Position numbers and translations under genes: made by a program. Positions 8,130 through 14,381 of a stretch of DNA of 64,000 nt are shown here, one piece after another. The stretch comes from Nostoc sp. CMAA1605 (GTDB lineage: Bacteria; Cyanobacteriota; Cyanobacteriia; Cyanobacteriales; Nostocaceae). How positions within the stretch are numbered: position 1 is the first letter of the stretch; each line of letters begins with the position of its first letter. The notes under the pieces were generated by a model, which saw only the letters and a program-made list of their open reading frames with translations, had not been told where the DNA came from and did no database searches. The stretch is from NCBI RefSeq assembly GCF_021596505.1, contig NZ_PJIZ01000015.1:1-64000 (forward strand), written 5' to 3'.

Positions 8130-9603
8130 TCAGCCAAGATTTGAGTTTGCCCCGGCGGCTATCTTACGGGCTGCGGCTTGGCCTATCGAAACTATTCAAG
8201 GTTTCGGCAATCCAGAACTCGCCCAATTGGCACTCGCAGCCAGCCGCAGTCAGGATGCTCACATCTGGAAAGCATACACAGATGCCTATCAACAGGTACA
8301 CGCCCAAGAGCGGGAAAGACTGTGGCAAATTACCGCAGGCGATTCTTGGTTTATGAAAGCATTGCTGTTGTCCAATCCATCCCTTTTTACAGAGGTACAA
8401 CGTGGGCTACCACTCAGAGAAGGGAAACGCACCAAAAAAATTCGCCATTTAGAAACAGCACTGTATCGTTTTCTAGCAAGGGCGGCGGGACGCACCACAC
8501 CCTATGGTTTATGGGCTGGTGTGGGTTTAGTCGAATTGGGCAAGACAGCACAACAGGTATCAACAAAGGCAGAGTATTCCTTTACACCTGATTTGCGTCC
8601 TTGGCAAAGGATATTGCGAGCGATCGCCTACCGTACAGAATACCGTCAAGCTGCAACTTGGCGAATCAATCCTACCTTAAAGCAGCAAACAGACGGCTCT
8701 TGGCGTTTTTGGGCAAGAAAGCCTGATGGGTTAGTCGAACAGCGTGAAATTGATTCCCAAGAAATTGTAGATGTTCTTTTGGAGGAACTCACAAAATTAG
8801 AACTGGGAACATTAGATCAACTGTCCACAACAGTAGCAGCTTCACCCCTATGGCACTATGCAGCTAAAATACAAGATATTCTGAATATTTTCATCGATGA
8901 GGGTGTACTTGTAGGCGGACTCGACCTACCCTATCAATTTGCAAATCCCTGGCAAGCCTTAGTTCTAGTAGCAGACAACCTGATTGAGTCAGATCGCCAT
9001 CTCTGGCGCACAGCTATTCACCATCTTCAGCAACTGAGCGATACTCTAGCAGCGCAGCTTGAGGTCATGTCTGTGGATACACTAGCAGAGTGTCTACAAC
9101 AAGCCAAGAGATATATTCAGGAACTCGCCCAAGGTCTTGGCGTTGAACTCATCCAGCTACCTGATCCAGTGCTGCACTGTGATTTGGGGCTACCATTGCA
9201 GATTACCCTTGATCAGACACAGCAAAATATTTTACTGCAAACACTCCGAGACTACGAAGACGGCTGGATTCAAGGCATTAGTCCAGCCTCAGCCTTGCGG
9301 ATAGCCTTCCGTGAACGAATGCAACAGGAATTTGCAATGGGTGTGGCTCTTTGTGATCTAAAATCCAGCTTAACTTCCGAAATGACTAAAGCTCATAGTC
9401 ATCCCGCAGTTGTCACCCGCATAGCAGAGTGGGAAAGCTATTTATCTCACGACACAGAGGAAATAGTTCTAGAAACTAGTAACAATAGGCTCAACTCCCC
9501 TCTTTCTCAAGCCCCTTTTGGTTGCTTGTTTGTCAATTTATTTGCAGGAGCAACTGTAGAGACATTGCATACAACGTCTCTACATATTCCCCTTCCCTTG
9601 TAG
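8122..9603 (+). CDS. LanB-like dehydratase glutamylation domain, N-terminal half (gene split)
   Basis: The 493-residue product looks like the first half of the lantibiotic dehydratase N-terminal (glutamylation) domain. Visible marks are FLARAAGRTTPYGLWAGVG, the LanB 'R-TPFGLFAGV' motif, preceded by a typical ETALYRFLARAA helix. LanB enzymes use glutamyl-tRNA to activate Ser/Thr for dehydration. ATG 8122 overlaps the upstream stop (ATGAATAA), favouring it over TTG 8047. After about residue 475 the frame runs into a composite repeat and stops, while the rest of the domain continues in another frame from about 9675. The intact gene would encode about 780 residues. The last residues here (from ATVETLHT on) are repeat-encoded junk. 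Confidence 0.75.
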   Translation: MNNQPRFEFAPAAILRAAAWPIETIQGFGNPELAQLALAASRSQDAHIWKAYTDAYQQVHAQERERLWQITAGDSWFMKALLLSNPSLFTEVQRGLPLREGKRTKKIRHLETALYRFLARAAGRTTPYGLWAGVGLVELGKTAQQVSTKAEYSFTPDLRPWQRILRAIAYRTEYRQAATWRINPTLKQQTDGSWRFWARKPDGLVEQREIDSQEIVDVLLEELTKLELGTLDQLSTTVAASPLWHYAAKIQDILNIFIDEGVLVGGLDLPYQFANPWQALVLVADNLIESDRHLWRTAIHHLQQLSDTLAAQLEVMSVDTLAECLQQAKRYIQELAQGLGVELIQLPDPVLHCDLGLPLQITLDQTQQNILLQTLRDYEDGWIQGISPASALRIAFRERMQQEFAMGVALCDLKSSLTSEMTKAHSHPAVVTRIAEWESYLSHDTEEIVLETSNNRLNSPLSQAPFGCLFVNLFAGATVETLHTTSLHIPLPL

Positions 9604-10529
9604 GGAAGGGGGTTAGGGGGTTAGGTTCTTTTAGTCACACCCCCACACCCCCACACCCCCACACCCCCACACCCCTAGAATTTTTAGTTCATGGCATTGG
9701 TGATGAACCCGTGCGAATCTTTGCCCGATTTAGCGAATTACTCAAGTGTGATCATGTACTGCATTCTTGGTTTCAAACCAGACTGGAGGATTTGTCCACC
9801 CAACATCACATTCAGGTGGCAGAACTACAAACACCCTTTGAGCATAACCCCAATGTTCTAGCTCGTCCTAATTTCGGGATTGCGCCGATTGAATTGTGGG
9901 GCGCAAGTGCAGAAACTCCATCCCTAGCTAATGCCAAAATTTTTCTTGATGCTCAAACACAGCTACCTTTCTTAAAACTGTCTGCCTTTACCAATCCAGT
10001 AGCAGTATTTTGGTTTTCCTCAGCTGCGATCGCAAATTTTGACCCCATCTGTGAACAGTTACTTTGGACTACCTTTCAGGATCACCCGATGGCTGTTTTT
10101 CGTGCTGCTACACAGCCAATGCCGATTGAACTCACCGCACCCCGATTTACTCCGCGTGTGCGACTACCAAAAAACGCTATTGTACGTCCCCGTCGGACTG
10201 TTTTGAGTGGGCAAATTTTAACAGAACTTGCTCAAATGCCTGCAATAGAGCGTTTTGCTAAGTGGCAGCAATTAGCAGCTACATATGGCTGGCCGATGCT
10301 GCTGAATCTACAAATTTCTGGTCAATATTCACTTTTAATACATCGAGATAGCCCCCTAGCAATAGAGTCCTTTTTCAAAAAAAACTTACCAGCACAAACT
10401 CCCTGGCTGATTGTCGAAGAGTTAGTCAATCAACCCTGGCTAGTTGACTCCCAAGGACAACATTACATGGCAGAACTAGCCATACCGTTTACCCGAAGTG
10501 AACACGGTTGGAGGAAATTAAAAATCTAA
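9522..10529 (+). CDS. LanB-like dehydratase glutamylation domain, C-terminal half (gene split)
   Basis: From about 9675 the frame encodes the second half of the LanB glutamylation domain. FLVHGIGDEPVRIFARFSEL corresponds to the family's mid-region, RFTPRVRLPKNAIVRPRR to its 'LPRVRYGRVVLSP' region, and the final MAELAIPF to the characteristic domain end. No SpaB_C elimination domain follows. The frame opens at TTG 9522, so its first ~50 residues are repeat-derived. There is no ATG before the conserved part; a GTG at 9711 is another possible start. Translation may depend on reinitiation, or this half may be dead. A frame repair by deletion of the repeat would restore a single enzyme. Whether the two halves can act as a two-chain enzyme cannot be decided from sequence. 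Confidence 0.65.
   Translation: MLVCQFICRSNCRDIAYNVSTYSPSLVGKGVRGLGSFSHTPTPPHPHTPTPLEFLVHGIGDEPVRIFARFSELLKCDHVLHSWFQTRLEDLSTQHHIQVAELQTPFEHNPNVLARPNFGIAPIELWGASAETPSLANAKIFLDAQTQLPFLKLSAFTNPVAVFWFSSAAIANFDPICEQLLWTTFQDHPMAVFRAATQPMPIELTAPRFTPRVRLPKNAIVRPRRTVLSGQILTELAQMPAIERFAKWQQLAATYGWPMLLNLQISGQYSLLIHRDSPLAIESFFKKNLPAQTPWLIVEELVNQPWLVDSQGQHYMAELAIPFTRSEHGWRKLKI
9556..9676. repeat. Composite repeat insertion in the LanB-like gene
   Basis: Three cyanobacterial repeat types lie back to back: a 28-bp near-palindrome starting GTAGAGACATTG (9556-9583), a hairpin-forming CCTTCCCTTGTAGGGAAGG followed by GGTTAGGGG units, and CACACCCCCA tandem units (9635-9676). Together they disrupt the reading frame between the two halves of the dehydratase. 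A near-identical palindrome stands alone at 53370-53397. Confidence 0.75.
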
Positions 10530-10675
10530 CTTGAAAGTGCTGAGTGATGAGTGCTGTTAGCGGAAGCGGGGCGTTAGCCCGTGCTGAGTGGGGAGTTAAG
10601 AGTAATTAGTCAATTAGTCTTTGCTGCTTCTGCTCCCCATGCCCAATGCCCAATGCCCCATACCCAATATCATCT

Positions 10676-12169
10676 ATGACACTTCGCAGATTAAGTAACA
10701 AAATTAGATTCCAACTGATTTATCAGGATGAAACAAAATTTGGCAGTGCTGTCACTGGACAATGCGACACGACTATCCGGCGTTACTGCAAAAGCATCAT
10801 GGCACATCGTCAGCAATATGGACTGGCAGATGTGGTGGCGCATTCACGGGAATTACTAGCAGCAACTATGATTCCTGGTGGACTAGCAGATTTGTATACA
10901 AGTCCTGGGGTACTGCGGGAAGATTGGCTTTATCCCGATAGTCAAGCTGTTCAACCCGTCGCATTGCAATTAGAACACAATATTGGTGAAAGTATCGCCA
11001 CCCTCAAACTCTCGCCCTATCTCTTATCTGATTTAGCATTGTATTTAGGGGAATGGCAACAAGGAAGTCATGCTCCGACTACAACCCTGGCTCGTGAGTT
11101 ATGGGATGTGTTAAATGATTATGGCGCGCTGGTTCAAGAGGCTATGCCAGCAACGTCTCTATCAAGTCATGCTACCTTTGTGGGTCACTCAACTCTACAA
11201 TTCAGTGATGGCAACTCTAGTATTTTGTTTGATCCATTTGTGTTGCCCAAGTCTGAGGTTTATCCACCCAACTATCAACCCCTCAGCCTAGAGGAACTAG
11301 GACAACCTGATGCCGTATTTATCACCCATTCTCATCCTGATCATTTTGATTTAGGCACATTGCTCAAACTTGGTGCTAACACAGCAATCTTTGTTCCTGA
11401 AGTGCAGCGAGAATCTGTATTGGCAATTGACATGGCATTGCGGCTGCGTCAGTTGGGGTTTGATAATGTTCACACCCTGAGTTGGTTTGAAGAAAGGCAA
11501 ATTGGCGGGATGAGAGTTATCGCCTTGCCATTTTACGGGGAACAGGCTACCGTCGGGGATGTCCTCCACCCAGAGATTCGTAATCAAGGTAACACTTATT
11601 TGGTTGAGTATTGCGATCGCCGTGTGGCACTGACTGCCGATTCTGGACGTGATTATCTGGGAAATGTCAAAGAACTAGCAGCTACAGCCAAAGAGCGTTA
11701 TGGTTCGCTTGATACTCTCTTTGGTGGTTATCGTGGTTTTGGACTCTATCCAATTCAGTACCTATTTTCCTCAGTGGCTCGGTATTTGACTTTTGTACCT
11801 GAAAAGATTTGGCAAGTCCGGCAAAAAATGATGTGCGATGCCGATGATGTCATTGATGTAGCGGAAATCTGGAATGCTCAACGTCTTGTACCGTACTCAG
11901 ATGGGGGTGCGCCTTGGTTTTGGCAGCGTGGTCTTGGCCCTTGTCTAGATGGATCACAACCGCACATTATGGCAGTTGATCCTACCCCAGACCATGTTTG
12001 TCAGGTAGCAAATCAGCGTTCAGGGACTCGCAAAGATGGAGCGATCGCGTCTCCCGTCTCAATTTGTCTGCTGCGCCCTGGGGATGCTCTCATGTTTTCA
12101 CAAGCAGATATTTCAGTTAAAAATCAGTCTTGGCCTTATGTAAATTATTCAGGTTTTAAAACTAGGTAA
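10676..12169 (+). CDS. Metallo-beta-lactamase-fold hydrolase (UlaG-like), second paralogue in the RiPP cluster
   Basis: An N-terminal helical region of ~155 residues precedes a UlaG/NAPE-PLD-like metallo-beta-lactamase fold: FVGHSTLQFSDG, LFDPFVLP, the metal motif FITHSHPDHFD, and later LTADSGRDYLG. It resembles the N-terminal part of the protein at 6372 in the fold motifs and in a downstream PYSDGG...LRPGDALMF segment (PYASGL...VRPGDVIEL in the other), but lacks the SCP2-like and foldase-like tails. ATG 10676 was chosen because the in-frame ATG at 10646 lies in a CCCCATGCCCAATG repeat. Last plus-strand gene of the maturation cluster. Its substrate is unknown; hydrolysis of a peptide ester, thioester or lactone is only a guess. 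Confidence 0.7.
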   Translation: MTLRRLSNKIRFQLIYQDETKFGSAVTGQCDTTIRRYCKSIMAHRQQYGLADVVAHSRELLAATMIPGGLADLYTSPGVLREDWLYPDSQAVQPVALQLEHNIGESIATLKLSPYLLSDLALYLGEWQQGSHAPTTTLARELWDVLNDYGALVQEAMPATSLSSHATFVGHSTLQFSDGNSSILFDPFVLPKSEVYPPNYQPLSLEELGQPDAVFITHSHPDHFDLGTLLKLGANTAIFVPEVQRESVLAIDMALRLRQLGFDNVHTLSWFEERQIGGMRVIALPFYGEQATVGDVLHPEIRNQGNTYLVEYCDRRVALTADSGRDYLGNVKELAATAKERYGSLDTLFGGYRGFGLYPIQYLFSSVARYLTFVPEKIWQVRQKMMCDADDVIDVAEIWNAQRLVPYSDGGAPWFWQRGLGPCLDGSQPHIMAVDPTPDHVCQVANQRSGTRKDGAIASPVSICLLRPGDALMFSQADISVKNQSWPYVNYSGFKTR

Positions 12170-12238
12170 TCTTAATATTTCAAACCAAGAAAATATCCTA
12201 CCAATTAATTATTAAAGCTACAATACAACCCTGATTTT

Positions 12239-12472
12239 TTACCATTTTGATTGTAAGTAAAAACCACGAATTCCTCCACCAGCAGTAGTTTGAGGTGCGC
12301 CTCTATTGGGAGCAATAAATGGTTGATTAGTTTTTAGATGGGGCATTTTTAGCACAGGCGTTAACCCAAATTGCGGCTCTGGATTTGCTTTTGTGGATAC
12401 ACCAGAAATAACAGATAATCCCAAAAAAATAGAAATTGATGTCACACTTAAAATTTGATTTAGAGTATTCAT
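12239..12472 (-). CDS. Short DUF928-like exported peptide (probably a truncated remnant)
   Basis: The 77-residue product has an N-terminal hydrophobic signal segment (ILSVTSISIFLGLSVISG) and ends shortly after FIAPNRGAPQTTAGGGIRG. That motif is almost the same as FIPPNRQAPRTTAGGGSRG in the full-length DUF928 protein at 19291, where ~190 residues follow it. The gene is therefore probably a 3'-truncated DUF928 copy, or a small exported peptide derived from one. ATG 12472 gives a clean signal peptide; a longer frame to 12667 would start inside a MITE-like repeat. Function unknown. Confidence 0.5.
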   Translation of the reverse strand: MNTLNQILSVTSISIFLGLSVISGVSTKANPEPQFGLTPVLKMPHLKTNQPFIAPNRGAPQTTAGGGIRGFYLQSKW

Positions 12473-12567
12473 ATATTTTATTGCTATTAATAAACACAAC
12501 ACTCTTTTGCAGAGATGCAATGTCTTGCCCCCTACATAAGCGCATATTTTGTGTAGTTGAAAATCTC

Positions 12568-12688
12568 TATAGGAATCCGCTTTGATTCCTGAAATCATTT
12601 GCGTAGGAAGGGAACAGGGAACAGGGAACAGGTAAGAAGGAATTAAAGTGTACTGAGTTCTTTTCAAAAATCAAATAGGAATCCTATA
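12568..12688. repeat. 121-bp MITE-like element
   Basis: The ends form imperfect inverted repeats (TATAGGAATCCGCTTTGATT against TATAGGATTCCTATTTGATT). The centre holds GGGAACA heptamers. Related partial copies lie at 25162-25253 and near 53289-53330. No coding capacity. Confidence 0.6.
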
Positions 12689-12876
12689 TATATTTAAATT
12701 CACCCGATAAGAAAGGTTTTACGCAAACAATAACTACCCTCTATACTTTCGGCAATAAAATATGGGCATGGGAGCAAAATTTCTCCTACACCCCCACACC
12801 CTTACACCATTTCACGAAAAATATGATACAGATGTAAATCCTGAAAACCTTGCTGCATCTGAGTTTTTTAATTGCG

Positions 12877-12945
12877 GTAGCGTCTCGGAGAGAAGTGGGA
12901 CGTACCTGGAGGGGAAGCAAGCTACGCGTTAGCGTCTCGGAGAGA
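12877..12945. repeat. Dispersed repeat (AGCGTCTCGGAGAGA ... AGCGTCTCGGAGAGA)
   Basis: A ~69-bp unit flanked by direct AGCGTCTCGGAGAGA copies around GGACGTACCTGGAGGGGAAG. An inverted relative lies at 47402-47463. Its right edge runs into the 3' end of the VTT-domain gene and supplies that gene's stop codon. Confidence 0.65.
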
Positions 12946-13588
12946 GTTTAAATAACAACGGTGACACCGATAACAATACCAAAAAAACCGACGCGAGTAT
13001 AAAAGAGGACGCGTCGCTTCCTTCTAAAGCGGTTTTTCCAGAAGCACCCAACCAGGTATAAGCAATCGTCCCTGGAATGACTCCAATTAAAGTTCCAAGG
13101 GTATAAATCTTCAGGTTGATTGCGGTTAGTGCCAATAAAAAGTTAATAATATTAAATGGAGCAATCGGGGCAAAGCGCAGAGATAGAACCAAGAAAAAGG
13201 GATTGCGTTCAAGTGCTTGATGCCATTTTTGCAGCAGTTTATGTTGACCAAATTTTGCTACTGCCCAATCCCGAAATAGGTATCGAGTCAGACAAAATGC
13301 TCCTACTGCTCCCAATGTTGCGCCTAATGTAGACCAAAGGCTTCCCCATCCCAAACCAAAAACTACACCTCCAGTTAATGTATGAATTGTTATCGGTAAA
13401 CCTAAGACTGTAACCAATACGTAGGTGAATATAAATAAGGGAACAGCCCAAATACCTAATCTTTGCAACCAAAATGAGAGAATCTCTTGATTGAGCAAAT
13501 TCCGTAAGGGAGTTGTGAAAAAGAGTAAGATTGCACTCAGCAGTAGTAATATCTGGAAATTTTTGCGGAGTAGACGCTTTAATCTCAC
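12929..13588 (-). CDS. TVP38/TMEM64-family (VTT/DedA-like) membrane protein
   Basis: A 219-residue integral membrane protein with about six hydrophobic segments. The family mark is the central TGGVVFGLGWGSLWSTLGAT stretch followed by LRFAPIAPFNIINFLLALT and GVIPGTIAYTWLG. VTT-domain proteins act in the inner membrane and are linked to lipid scrambling or transport; the exact substrate is unknown. The final residues (SPRR and stop) fall in a dispersed repeat, so the natural C-terminus has probably been replaced. 72 bp separate it from the phosphatidyltransferase gene upstream on the same strand, so co-transcription is possible. Confidence 0.85.
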   Translation of the reverse strand: MRLKRLLRKNFQILLLLSAILLFFTTPLRNLLNQEILSFWLQRLGIWAVPLFIFTYVLVTVLGLPITIHTLTGGVVFGLGWGSLWSTLGATLGAVGAFCLTRYLFRDWAVAKFGQHKLLQKWHQALERNPFFLVLSLRFAPIAPFNIINFLLALTAINLKIYTLGTLIGVIPGTIAYTWLGASGKTALEGSDASSFILASVFLVLLSVSPLLFKLSPRR

Positions 13589-13660
13589 TGAACTACACTC
13601 CGTCCTGACTGGTTGACGAGTGCATTAATGTTTTACGTAAATCAACTGCGTGAAAGATAC

Positions 13661-14194
13661 TCAAATATCACATTGCCAAGTTGGTAACAACAGCGTCATA
13701 GCAATTTCTTCTAAACTATTGAGCCAACAAAGTGCGATCGCAAACCAAAGGGTGTTTACGTAACCAAAACCAAATAGCCCCACTGTCGCCGCAAGTAGGG
13801 CTAATCCCCATGCTTTAGCAGTGTAGGTATGGAAACTAGGGAATTTCTGAAACTTGATTAAACTAATCGCGAACAATATTAGTTGGATAGCGATCGCGGA
13901 TAATAAAGGTACTCGAAAAGCGATGATTACTTGGGGATATACTAACCAGGTACTAATAGCCACACACAAATACAAACAAATATCAGCCCAGCTATCTGCT
14001 TGACGAAGTTGGGTTGTACTAACCTTTAAGCGACGGGCAATAATACCATCAAAAATGTCTGAAAGTACGGCAATAACGTAACCAATGATGAACCAAAAAC
14101 TGGTTTTATGGTCTAAAGCATCGAAAACTAGTAAAGGAGCTAGAGCGAAGCGCATCCCCACTAAAATACTCGGAAGATGTGATAGTTTGATCAT
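13661..14194 (-). CDS. CDP-alcohol phosphatidyltransferase family protein
   Basis: A 177-residue membrane protein carrying the CDP-alcohol phosphotransferase signature, DIFDGIIARRL then ADSWAD. This gives the D-x2-D-G-x2-A-R ... D-x3-D aspartates needed for metal and CDP-lipid binding. The Gly normally eight residues after A-R is Leu here (TTQLRQADSWAD), a small departure from the consensus. The family transfers a phosphatidyl group from CDP-diacylglycerol to an alcohol; the acceptor cannot be told. About five membrane segments. It probably shares a transcript with the VTT-domain gene downstream. Confidence 0.8.
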   Translation of the reverse strand: MIKLSHLPSILVGMRFALAPLLVFDALDHKTSFWFIIGYVIAVLSDIFDGIIARRLKVSTTQLRQADSWADICLYLCVAISTWLVYPQVIIAFRVPLLSAIAIQLILFAISLIKFQKFPSFHTYTAKAWGLALLAATVGLFGFGYVNTLWFAIALCWLNSLEEIAMTLLLPTWQCDI

Positions 14195-14381
14195 CGTTCC
14201 CCACTTTCCTGAAGTTAATTAAATTAGGATAAAAACTGTAATAAAATCGACAAATTTGCTATAAGTATAACAATACAGCCGTGCAAGAGCGATGGCTTTT
14301 CCATGCTTGGCAACGCTACCGCGTTTACCACGCTTCAATAAGGCTCAGTTACTACCATAGCCTACCCCCACACCCCTTACC

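Noticed and set aside
12473..12667. Longer N-terminal extension of the DUF928-like remnant
   Set aside because: It reads through the MITE-like repeat and would bury the signal peptide inside the protein.
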